Below are positions 1 through 7,531 of a stretch of DNA of 36,044 nt, in pieces. The stretch lies in NCBI GenBank assembly GCA_945918795.1, contig CAMEIT010000019.1, forward strand, positions 1 to 36,044, read 5' to 3'. This DNA is from an uncultured Clostridia bacterium (GTDB taxonomy: Bacteria > Bacillota > Clostridia > HGM11327). The notes under the pieces were generated by a model, which had not been told where the DNA came from, searched no databases, and worked only from the letters and a program-made list of their open reading frames with translations. The first letter of the stretch is position 1. Every line of letters begins with the position of its first letter. A program made the translations under genes and the position numbers.

Positions 1-49
1 ACGAGATTCCGAAACGTGACTGGAGTTCAGACGTGTGCTCTTCCGATCT
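1..49. other. Illumina P7 adapter and i7 index (artefact)
   Basis: Bases 1-7 match the end of the P7 flow-cell oligo (ACGAGAT). Bases 8-15 (TCCGAAAC) occupy the 8-base index slot. Bases 16-49 match the TruSeq read-2 adapter, beginning GTGACTGGAGTTC and ending CTCTTCCGATCT. The match to a known library construct is complete and in the right order, so this is untrimmed adapter joined to genomic DNA at 49/50. Any peptide translated across it is not biological. Confidence 0.97.
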
Positions 50-350
50 CCATATTCGAGAGTGCTTCTTTTCTGTTTTCAATATCTTCTCGAATACGTT
101 GAATTTGCATTGCACAATCTTGCTTTGTTTGTTGAATTTCATCTGCACATTTTTGTCGTACAGACGTGATTTCCGATTTGTTTTTTTCAATCAGATTTCG
201 TTTCTCATTTTCACATTCAGTTCGGATTTCATCTATATCCGACATCGCTTTATCTTTTATGCCTGATATTTCATTTTTTGTTTTTACATAAAAGTATGCA
301 AGTATTATTACTGCGATAACAAGTGCAATAATGATAAATGTGCTTTCCAT
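50..350 (-). CDS. Membrane-anchored coiled-coil protein, 3' part missing
   Basis: Only the first 100 codons are genomic; the remaining codons come from the adapter. The start at 350 is preceded by a good GGAGG site. Residues 5-22 form one hydrophobic membrane segment (IIIALVIAVIILAYFYV). From about residue 24 the sequence is highly charged with a heptad-like spacing of hydrophobic residues, so a long cytoplasmic coiled coil is likely. This layout occurs in RmuC-like, RNase Y-like and DUF4041-type proteins, but the diagnostic C-terminal domain lies outside the window, so no function is assigned. It lies downstream of rlmD on the same strand, separated by 138 bases. Confidence 0.7.
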
Positions 351-488
351 TTAATAATCCTCCAAATTAAGTGTATAGCAGACAGATAGCATTTTTATGC
401 GATTTGCTTTCTGTTTTTGTCTTTTATAAAGAAACAACATTGTATGATGAGCTGATTAACTGAATCAAATTGATTATAAAATGTCAAA

Positions 489-1844
489 TTAATTCAGCTT
501 TGGGGAAAGCAGCACCACACTCTCCACGTGCCTTGTCCTCGGGAACATATCCACCGCCGTGCATTTGACAGGCTCATAACCGCTCTGAATGAATTGCTTG
601 AGGTCTCTTGCCATTGTCGCGGGGTCGCACGAAATATAAACCACACGAGTCGGATTCATTTCCGTAATTGTCGCAATCAGCTTTTCGGTAAGCCCCTTTC
701 GCGGCGGGTCAACGAATATAACAGTATCGGCACTGTCACCTGCGAATATGTTTTTGTCAAATTCGGAAGCGTCCCCGACTGCAAAGGTTGCATTTTCTAT
801 TCCGTTGAGCTGTGCATTCAACATTGCATCCTTGATTGCATCCGGCACAAGCTCCATTCCGAATACGGATTTTGCTTTGTCAGCCATAAACAGACCTATT
901 GTGCCCGTGCCGCAATACAGATCAACAACATTTTCGTTGCCCGTGAGCTCGGCGTATTCTTTTGCACGCGAATACAGCTTGTAGGCCTGAGCTGTGTTTA
1001 CCTGGAAGAATGACTGAACTGAAATTTTGAATTTCAGTCTGCCTATATTGTCGTATATAAAGTCTCTGCCGTATATTGTTTTATATTTGTCGCCGAGTAT
1101 TTTGTTTCCTGCGGTTTTGTTTATGCACTGCACAATTCCCGTTATATTTTTGCACGCGGAAAGCATATATTCGGTAAGTCTGTTCGCATGGGGGAGAGCG
1201 TCTGTATTTGTCACGATACAAATAAGAAATTCGTTTTCAGAGGAGCTTGAACGTATATAGAGATGTCTCACAGTACCGTTGAGATTTATCTCGTCATACG
1301 GCAAAATGTTGTATTCGTCCATCCATTTTTTCAGAGCCTTGATTATGTCGGCACATTCGGGACGCTGAATGTGGCATAAATCGATGGGAATAATGTCGTG
1401 GCTTCTTTCGCGGTAAAATCCGAGTTGAGTTTTTCCTCCACAGGCTCTTACGGGAAATTGCGCTTTGTTTCTGTAAAAATCGATGCTGTCGGCCTTGATT
1501 ATCTCTTCCGGGGAAAGATTTATGCCCGTTATATGATGAAGCGCATCTTCAACGCGCTGTTTCTTAAAAGCAAGCTCTTCTTCATATGAAATATGCCTGA
1601 AGTCACAGCCGCCGCACTTGGGGAATGCCGGACAGTTTGATGCAATTCTGTTTGCGGAGGGAGTAATGAGTCGTTCTTTTCTGCCGAATGCGTACGATTT
1701 CATAACTTTTGTTATGCGCACCTCAAGCACGTCTGAAACAGCTGTTTCAGGCACGAAAACGACAGTGCCGTCTATTCGGCATACTCCGAGCCCCTCGCTT
1801 GTATATGATGTGATTTGAGTTGTAAATATATCGTTTTTTTTCAT
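489..1844 (-). CDS. rlmD: 23S rRNA (uracil-C5)-methyltransferase, RlmD/TrmA family
   Basis: This protein should transfer a methyl group from S-adenosylmethionine to C5 of a uridine in 23S rRNA (U1939-type). Residues 1-60 form the TRAM RNA-binding domain. Cysteines 71, 77 and 80 (CPAFPKCGGC) plus Cys157 match the [4Fe-4S] ligand set. The SAM site is VVDLYCGTGTIGLF, followed by the DPPRKGL motif. The catalytic cysteine is Cys406 in YISCDPATMARDL, and the general-base glutamate lies in FPRTRHVESVV. At 451 residues it is full length. In many Firmicutes one enzyme of this family modifies both U747 and U1939, so the exact site is uncertain. It lies 63 bases downstream of the MATE gene on the same strand and may be read from the MATE promoter. 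Confidence 0.93.
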   Translation of the reverse strand: MKKNDIFTTQITSYTSEGLGVCRIDGTVVFVPETAVSDVLEVRITKVMKSYAFGRKERLITPSANRIASNCPAFPKCGGCDFRHISYEEELAFKKQRVEDALHHITGINLSPEEIIKADSIDFYRNKAQFPVRACGGKTQLGFYRERSHDIIPIDLCHIQRPECADIIKALKKWMDEYNILPYDEINLNGTVRHLYIRSSSSENEFLICIVTNTDALPHANRLTEYMLSACKNITGIVQCINKTAGNKILGDKYKTIYGRDFIYDNIGRLKFKISVQSFFQVNTAQAYKLYSRAKEYAELTGNENVVDLYCGTGTIGLFMADKAKSVFGMELVPDAIKDAMLNAQLNGIENATFAVGDASEFDKNIFAGDSADTVIFVDPPRKGLTEKLIATITEMNPTRVVYISCDPATMARDLKQFIQSGYEPVKCTAVDMFPRTRHVESVVLLSPKLN

Positions 1845-1907
1845 AATTTATTATTGCCGTAACGGCGTTAAAGAATATCCTTTCATATATTATTGCCGGA
1901 TAAAGAA

Positions 1908-3317
1908 TCAGGCTGTGGCTGTATTTTCCGATTCGGTCTGAGCTCTTGTCAGCTTTTTGATCCAATTAAATTTGTTTACTTTTATTGCCGCGGCTCCGCA
2001 TTTGAAAATCTGGTCTGCGTTCAGACAGAATACTACCGCAACAGGCGGCCAATTAAATACAAAAGCCGCAAGGAATGATACCGGAAGCACGATTCCCCAT
2101 ATACTTATCAAGTCGTTTATGAGCACAAAGCGCGAATCACCGCCTCCGCGCACTATTCCCACGAGCACAGGCATCTGGTATGACGTGCCTATGCAGGTTA
2201 TGCAAAGTACGTGTATAAAGCTTTCAGCATAATCTCTTGTCGCTTGAGAAATGTCATAGAGTCCGAGAATAGGCGTTTTAAGCAAAAACAGAGTTATGCT
2301 TGTGAGCAATCCTATTCCGATGAATATGAATTGCAGAGTTTTGGCGTATTCCTTGACCTTTGGAATATTATTTTGTCCTATCGTTTTGCCTATTATAATG
2401 GATGCGGCAGAGGCTGCACCTATTGCGGCAACTTTAAGCATCATATAAAGTGTTGACGAAATTGAGTTCGCGGCGATTACGCTTCCCGCGGCTTCTCCGA
2501 GCGCTTCGGCGCCTATATCCATATGACCGAGTATTACCGTCTGGAGCGCAGTGGAAAGTCCGAAAAGCGCCGCAACCGTTACGAAAGCAACGCTTGTTTT
2601 GAGGTAGTCGATGACAAGCTTTTTGTCTACGGCAAAGAAGTCTCGGAATTTCATTTTAAGCTTTTTGTCGCACAAAAGCACATATGTAACAACAATTATA
2701 AGCTCGATTATTCTCGCAGTGAGAGTTCCTATTGCGGCACCCGTGACACCCAATTCGGGGAAGCCGAAATTGCCGTTTATAAGCGTGTAATTTATGGAGC
2801 CGTTTACAATGAGGCTCACTATGGATGAGTAAAACGCGATTTTTACGGTCTCAACGCTTCTTAATGAGGAAAGAAGTATTGAACTTATGGGGAATATGAT
2901 GTATGTAAAGCGAATTATATTTATATATTCCGTACCCTTTTCAATGTAATCGGCATTGTCGGTAAAAATACTTACCAAAGTGTCGGGGAAGAGGCTTGCC
3001 GCCGTAAAAAGCAATATACCGAATCCGCACCCCAAAATAAGTCCGCCGTTTGCAATCTTTTTAATGGGTTCGGTGCGCTGTTGCCCCCAATACTGACTGC
3101 CCATTACGACAAGAGCATCGCCCGCGCCCATGAGAATCTGTTGAAACACAAATTGTATCTGATTTACAGCCGTAACGCCCGAAAGCGCAATTTCCGAGTA
3201 ACTGCCTATCATTATGTTGTCTAACAGATTGACGCTGAGAACGATCATATTCTGAAGAGCAAGCATTGAAAGCAATGTAAAAAAACTTTTGTAAAAAGAT
3301 TTGTCTTTTGTAAACAT
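1908..3317 (-). CDS. MATE family multidrug/metabolite exporter
   Basis: This is a Na+- or H+-driven antiporter of the MATE family, about 469 residues with roughly twelve hydrophobic segments. The duplicated six-helix layout and motifs such as MLALQNMIVLSVNLLDNIMI near the N-terminus and the Q-rich loop QFVFQQILMGAGDALVVMGS are typical. I chose the ATG at 3317 rather than an upstream in-frame start at 3401, because a strong GGAGG precedes it at the usual distance and the upstream 28 residues overlap the promoter. The substrate cannot be read from the sequence. Family members export cationic drugs or dyes, or cell-wall intermediates. Its promoter has tandem TTTCAAYAAAATA boxes upstream. Confidence 0.9.
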   Translation of the reverse strand: MFTKDKSFYKSFFTLLSMLALQNMIVLSVNLLDNIMIGSYSEIALSGVTAVNQIQFVFQQILMGAGDALVVMGSQYWGQQRTEPIKKIANGGLILGCGFGILLFTAASLFPDTLVSIFTDNADYIEKGTEYINIIRFTYIIFPISSILLSSLRSVETVKIAFYSSIVSLIVNGSINYTLINGNFGFPELGVTGAAIGTLTARIIELIIVVTYVLLCDKKLKMKFRDFFAVDKKLVIDYLKTSVAFVTVAALFGLSTALQTVILGHMDIGAEALGEAAGSVIAANSISSTLYMMLKVAAIGAASAASIIIGKTIGQNNIPKVKEYAKTLQFIFIGIGLLTSITLFLLKTPILGLYDISQATRDYAESFIHVLCITCIGTSYQMPVLVGIVRGGGDSRFVLINDLISIWGIVLPVSFLAAFVFNWPPVAVVFCLNADQIFKCGAAAIKVNKFNWIKKLTRAQTESENTATA

Positions 3318-3381
3318 AATAAAAATATCCTCCGCTGTCGAAATATACACGACAGAACACAAATTCAGCACATTTCGTATA

Positions 3382-3463
3382 ATTATAACATAAATATACA
3401 TGAAAAATCAATAACCGAGATTGATGTTTCAATAAAATACGTGATTTATATTTCAACAAAATA
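3382..3463 (-). promoter_or_regulatory. Promoter of the MATE gene with tandem upstream boxes
   Basis: Read on the minus strand, TTGATT (3406-3411) and TATAAT (3382-3387) are separated by 18 bases, with a TG one base upstream of the -10 (extended -10). Just upstream lie two direct copies of TTTCAAYAAAATA (plus strand, 3427-3439 and 3451-3463), 24 bases apart. The block GATTTATRTTTCAAYRAAA (3443-3461) recurs at 12011-12029, upstream of another minus-strand promoter. A transcription start near 3375 would give a short leader to the ATG at 3317. Confidence 0.6.
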
Positions 3464-3559
3464 TTCTTATAATCACAGACAAAGTGTGTCGACAAAAGCT
3501 GTCCTTGCGTATATTGACTGTAAAGAAAACACAAAATGGCGCTATATGTGAAAATTATG

Positions 3560-3588
3560 TTGACAAAATTTTATTTGTGATGTATTAT
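3560..3588 (+). promoter_or_regulatory. Sigma-A promoter of the glnA-like gene
   Basis: TTGACA (3560-3565), a 17-base spacer and TATTAT (3583-3588) make a near-consensus vegetative promoter. Transcription would begin around 3595, giving a leader of about 58 bases that contains two small hairpins described separately. The rest of the gap between the divergent MATE and glnA genes (3464-3559) shows no feature I can name. Confidence 0.8.
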
Positions 3589-3605
3589 AAACGAGATGGT
3601 ATAAT

Positions 3606-3643
3606 GGAGCAATAAGCTCTGTTAATATAAGTATATTAAGGAG
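3606..3643 (+). promoter_or_regulatory. Two short hairpins in the glnA leader, the second touching the RBS
   Basis: Hairpin 1 is GGAGC/GCTCT (3606-3610 with 3616-3620) around the loop AATAA. Hairpin 2 is the palindrome TTAATATA-AG-TATATTAA (3622-3639). Its right arm runs into the ribosome binding site AAGGAG (3638-3643). Because the next-but-one gene is an ANTAR protein, which binds paired hairpins in leader RNAs, this pair was compared with the ANTAR hexaloop target. The loops do not carry the expected A1/G4 pattern, so the link is only suggestive. Hairpin 2 could also act by masking the RBS. Confidence 0.35.
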
Positions 3644-3652
3644 TATTTTCCC

Positions 3653-4804
3653 ATGTTATATACAAAGAAAGATATTTTACAGTATATCGAGGAAGAGGAC
3701 GTAAAATTTATAAGACTCGCTTTCTGCGATGCGTTCGGCAATCAGAAGAATATCGCAATAATCTCATCCGAGCTGGAAAAGGCATTTGATCGCGGCGTTC
3801 CGTTTGATGCGTCTGCTGTGGCAGGCTTTTCGGCAAAATCGGATCTGTATTTGTTCCCCGATCCGTCAACTCTTTCCGTTTTGCCCTGGAGACCCTCTCA
3901 TGGCAAGGTTGTGCGTTTTTATTGCAACATTTTTTATCCCGACGGTACTCCGTATGAAAACGACGGCAGAGCATTACTGAAAAAAGCTGTTGCCGATGCC
4001 AAAAAAGAAGGCTTTTTGTGCGATTTCGGCTCTGAATTTGAATTTTATCTGTTCAAGTCGGATGAGGACGGTATGCCGACAAATATTCCTTACGACAGAG
4101 CAGGATATCTCGATATTGCCCCACTTGATAAAGGCGAGAACGTAAGGCGTGAAATATGTTTTACGCTTGAAGATATGGGTATTACTCCGGAAAGCTCGCA
4201 TCATGAGGCGGGACCGGGACAAAACGAGGTCGATTTCAGATACAGCGACGCACTCAGCGCCGCAGACAATGCTGTCACATTCAAGAGTGTTGTGAGAACA
4301 GTAGCCGCACGTAACGGACTCCATGCTGATTTTTCACCAAAACCGCTTGCAGATGAAAGCGGAAACGGTATGCATATTAATTTGCTTTTGCGTTCTGCGG
4401 CAGGCAAATTTATAGGCGCAGAAGCTTTTATGGCTGGAATCATGGAGCACATAAAAGAAATGACGGCATTTTTGAATCCTTTGGAAGAGTCGTATAAGCG
4501 TCTCGGCGAAAAATGCGCTCCTAAATATATAACATGGTCGCATGAAAATAGATCTCAGCTCATACGAGTGCCTTATGTGAAGGGAAATTATGATAGGATA
4601 GAGCTTCGTTCACCGGATCCGTGTGCAAATCCGTATATTGCCTACGCTCTTTTGCTCAGAGCGGGACTTGACGGAATTAAAAAGGGGATTAAACCGTCTC
4701 AGGCAGTTGATGCCGATACGGATGATATTTCGCGCGGAACAGGCAGTATCGACAGCTTGCCTATGTCCATTGAAGAGGCAAGAGTGTTTGCACTCAACAG
4801 CTAG
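3653..4804 (+). CDS. glnA: Type I glutamine synthetase-like, C-terminus cut by an in-frame TAG
   Basis: Glutamine synthetase makes glutamine from glutamate, ammonia and ATP. Residues 10-95 are the beta-grasp domain and 105 onward the catalytic domain. Metal and substrate residues are present: GSEFEF (Glu128, Glu130), SSHHEAGPGQNE (Glu185, Glu192), GNGMHIN (His241), ENRSQLIR (Arg300, Arg305) and IELRSPDPCANPY (Glu317, Arg319). The reading frame stops at residue 383, whereas this family normally has about 440. The TAG at 4802-4804 falls where homologues have Glu. The next 19 codons, to a TGA at 4862-4864, continue the family alignment (FIKKYIPECILNAY...), so an amber mutation or read-through is likely. 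The catalytic core is intact; the missing tail is the part that in Bacillus contacts the regulators GlnR and TnrA. Confidence 0.88.
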   Translation: MLYTKKDILQYIEEEDVKFIRLAFCDAFGNQKNIAIISSELEKAFDRGVPFDASAVAGFSAKSDLYLFPDPSTLSVLPWRPSHGKVVRFYCNIFYPDGTPYENDGRALLKKAVADAKKEGFLCDFGSEFEFYLFKSDEDGMPTNIPYDRAGYLDIAPLDKGENVRREICFTLEDMGITPESSHHEAGPGQNEVDFRYSDALSAADNAVTFKSVVRTVAARNGLHADFSPKPLADESGNGMHINLLLRSAAGKFIGAEAFMAGIMEHIKEMTAFLNPLEESYKRLGEKCAPKYITWSHENRSQLIRVPYVKGNYDRIELRSPDPCANPYIAYALLLRAGLDGIKKGIKPSQAVDADTDDISRGTGSIDSLPMSIEEARVFALNS

Positions 4805-4888
4805 TTTATAAAGAAATATATTCCGGAATGTATTTTGAATGCTTATAATATAGCAGAGTGCTGATTTGTTATTTGACGGAGTTTATAT

Positions 4889-5476
4889 ATGATAGCCGAA
4901 AAAGAACCTAAACGAATTCTGATCGCTTCGGGCTCGGATAAAGGCTGTGAATATTTGAGCCAATTTTTCCCGGAGCCGGATTTTATGCCGGCGGTACTTA
5001 CCAATAACGCTTCGGAGGCAAAGCGCAGGCTTGCTGATGAGGATTTTGATATAGTGCTTGTGAACACGCCGCTTCGAGATGAATTCGGTACGGAGTTTGC
5101 AGTTGAGATTGTTGATATGAGATATACGGGGGTAATTTTACTCGTTAAAAATGAACTGTACGATCAGGTGGCATATAAGCTTGAAGAATGCGGTGTACTT
5201 ATTGTGCCTAAGCCTACGACAAAGTCAGCCGTAATGCAGGCGGTTCATCTTTTGTCAGCGACGCGCGGTCTGCTTAGAAAAGCTGAAAAAAAGAGCCAGA
5301 ATATGCAAAAGAAAATGGACGAAATTCAGCTCATAAACAGGGCAAAGCTCCTGCTTATCGAAAAATTGGGGAAAAGCGAAGCAGAATCACATCGTTTTAT
5401 TGAAAAACAGGCAATGGATTTAAGAAAAACCAAGAAAGAAATTGCCGAAAGCATTATCAGAACATATGATAACTGA
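4889..5476 (+). CDS. ANTAR-domain antiterminator with degenerate receiver domain
   Basis: ANTAR proteins bind paired hairpins in nascent RNA and prevent termination, and in Clostridia they often sit beside nitrogen genes. Residues 8-125 have the receiver (CheY-like) fold pattern, but the phosphoacceptor aspartate is replaced: the strand reads FDIVLVNTPL, with Asn59 at the Asp site. The conserved lysine is kept (Lys108 in IVPKP). A helical linker (126-140) leads to the ANTAR domain (about 138-193), which has the three-helix pattern RAKLLLIEKLGKSEAESHRF with conserved alanines (152, 175). The gene starts 84 bases after the glnA stop, with GGAG before the ATG. Control by phosphorylation is unlikely; a ligand or a protein such as glutamine synthetase may regulate it instead (inference). 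Confidence 0.88.
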   Translation: MIAEKEPKRILIASGSDKGCEYLSQFFPEPDFMPAVLTNNASEAKRRLADEDFDIVLVNTPLRDEFGTEFAVEIVDMRYTGVILLVKNELYDQVAYKLEECGVLIVPKPTTKSAVMQAVHLLSATRGLLRKAEKKSQNMQKKMDEIQLINRAKLLLIEKLGKSEAESHRFIEKQAMDLRKTKKEIAESIIRTYDN

Positions 5477-5509
5477 AATAATCATGTAACGGAGTTTAAA
5501 AAACAGCAT

Positions 5510-7084
5510 ATGACGAACGATAAATCATCATTGATAGATGTCCTGCGAAAGAATAAAAATACAATTATTTTTTTATTCCTGATTTCTGTCGGCATATTCA
5601 TAAGGTTTATTAATTTTGCAAAAGTCCCGTCCGGATTCAATCAGGACGAGGCTTTTGCCGCATATGAAGCATTTTCGCTTATGAATTACGGCGTTGATTC
5701 GTTTGGATATCACAATCCTGTATATTTTATCTCGTGGGGAAGCGGAATGAATGTTCTGGCGAGCTATCTTGCCATACCTTTTTTCCGTATATTCGGTTGT
5801 TCTGAGTTTGCGTTCAGACTTCCTCAGCTTATACTGTCCGTTATTTCACTTGCGGTGTTTTATTTGGTACTTAAGGAATTATTCTCTTCAAGAACGGCGC
5901 TTGTCGGTTTGTTCCTGCTTGTTATTTCACCGTGGCATATTATGATGGCAAGGTGGGGGCTGGAATCAAATTTAGCGCCTCATTTTCTTTTATTCGGATT
6001 TTATTTCTTTATAAAGGGTATAAAATCAAATAACCGTTTTTGGCTCCTTTCAGCACTGATGTACGGCGTTTCATTGTATTCGTACGCAATAATGTGGGCT
6101 GTGGTGCCATTGACGCTCGTATTTTACATAGTTTATATTATTGTTTCTAAGAAGAAGATTTCACTTAAATACGCTTTTCTGTCAGCTGCGGTATTGTTTT
6201 TGCTGGCGTTGCCTTTGATATTGTTTGTACTTGTAAATAAAGATATTATTTCTGAAATAAAAACCTCGTTTATTTCCGTTCCGAGAATACCGTTCCTTCG
6301 CGATGGCGAATTTTCACTCAAAAATATGCTTTCCGCCGAAACGTACAAGAGTGTATTCAGCGTTGCCGTGCTGCATACTGACGGGCTTATTTGGAACTCG
6401 ACTGATTACGGACTGTTTTATGTATGGAGCATTCCGTTCCAATTTGTCGGATTGATAAGGCTTGTAATTTCCGCTTGCAAAAAGCTGAAGTCGAAGATGT
6501 TTTCTTATGAGGTGTTTATTTTACTCAGCATTCTTGCCGGCGTTATCGTATCTCTCATGATAAGCGATATAAATGTAAACAAAGCAAATTCGATTCATTA
6601 TTTCAACCTGATGCTTATTACGGCAGGCGTTGATGCTCTTTTCAATATAAAAATTAAGTGGGTACGTATGGCAAAAATTCTTGTTGTGGGAGCATATGCG
6701 GTAAGCTTTATTATGTTTTCTTCTTATTATTTGAGGGAATACGGCAATATGGTGTTCGGTTCGGGAATATCCGAGGCTGTGGAATATACTAAGCAGCAGG
6801 GCTATGAAACAGTATATGTTTACTCATACGTAATACCATATCCGCACATATTATTTGCGGACAAAACACCGAGAGAGGTATATGAAAATGCAGAACGGAT
6901 TCAAGATGAAGTGCATCTTGATGTAACGGCGTTTTCAAATTACGTATTTGTTACGAATGTGCCTATGCTGGGATTTAATGACGCTTTCATAATAGATGCG
7001 GGAAATATATTTGTATTTGATGCTGATTTTTACAATATTGAGTTATTTGACCATTATGCGGTCGTAACAAGAAAACCCATATAA
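5510..7084 (+). CDS. GT-C fold membrane glycosyltransferase (GT39/ArnT-like)
   Basis: This is a 524-residue polytopic protein with about ten to twelve membrane segments and a C-terminal extracellular part (from about residue 420). The first outer loop after helix 1 has the GT39/GT83 signature with an acidic pair (PSGFNQDEAFAAYEAF; Asp-Glu), followed by the usual PxxYFIxWGSG-like loop. Such enzymes move a sugar from a polyprenyl-phosphate donor to a glycan, lipid or protein on the outer face of the membrane. The acceptor cannot be read. The GGAG site lies 15 bases before the ATG, a long spacing. It follows the ANTAR gene by 33 bases, with no terminator between, so co-transcription with glnA/ANTAR is possible though functionally unexplained. 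Confidence 0.85.
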   Translation: MTNDKSSLIDVLRKNKNTIIFLFLISVGIFIRFINFAKVPSGFNQDEAFAAYEAFSLMNYGVDSFGYHNPVYFISWGSGMNVLASYLAIPFFRIFGCSEFAFRLPQLILSVISLAVFYLVLKELFSSRTALVGLFLLVISPWHIMMARWGLESNLAPHFLLFGFYFFIKGIKSNNRFWLLSALMYGVSLYSYAIMWAVVPLTLVFYIVYIIVSKKKISLKYAFLSAAVLFLLALPLILFVLVNKDIISEIKTSFISVPRIPFLRDGEFSLKNMLSAETYKSVFSVAVLHTDGLIWNSTDYGLFYVWSIPFQFVGLIRLVISACKKLKSKMFSYEVFILLSILAGVIVSLMISDINVNKANSIHYFNLMLITAGVDALFNIKIKWVRMAKILVVGAYAVSFIMFSSYYLREYGNMVFGSGISEAVEYTKQQGYETVYVYSYVIPYPHILFADKTPREVYENAERIQDEVHLDVTAFSNYVFVTNVPMLGFNDAFIIDAGNIFVFDADFYNIELFDHYAVVTRKPI

Positions 7085-7117
7085 TGACAGCTCGTCGATT
7101 TTACGGCTAAAAAATGG

Positions 7118-7182
7118 CAAAAAAATAAAAGGCTCAGATTACAGAAAAAACATCTTGAAAAACGTTTTCTGCAATCTGAGCC
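7118..7182 (-). terminator. Rho-independent terminator of the ferredoxin gene
   Basis: An 18-bp stem (7131-7148 with 7165-7182, one mismatch) encloses a 16-base loop. On the minus strand it is followed by a T-rich run (complement of 7118-7130). The plus strand lacks a comparable T-run, so it mainly ends minus-strand transcripts from the ferredoxin gene. A second small hairpin (CTCCCTT/AAGGGAG, 7182-7200) sits against it. Confidence 0.85.
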
Positions 7183-7225
7183 TCCCTTTGTTCAAGGGAG
7201 ACGGTTACGAAACACGATTTGAAAA

Positions 7226-7513
<288 letters not shown>

Positions 7514-7531
7514 TTACAAAAAAACATCAAT

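Noticed and set aside
33-266. 77-codon plus-strand frame at the contig start
   Set aside because: It starts inside the sequencing adapter and is antisense to the coiled-coil gene.
3606-3639. Canonical ANTAR dual-hexaloop target in the glnA leader
   Set aside because: Loops are five and six bases without the A at position 1 and G at position 4; kept only as a pair of hairpins.
4802-4804. Genome-wide reassignment of TAG to an amino acid
   Set aside because: The YoaP-like gene ends properly at TAG and codons after it enter a repeat; all other stops are TAA or TGA and look normal.
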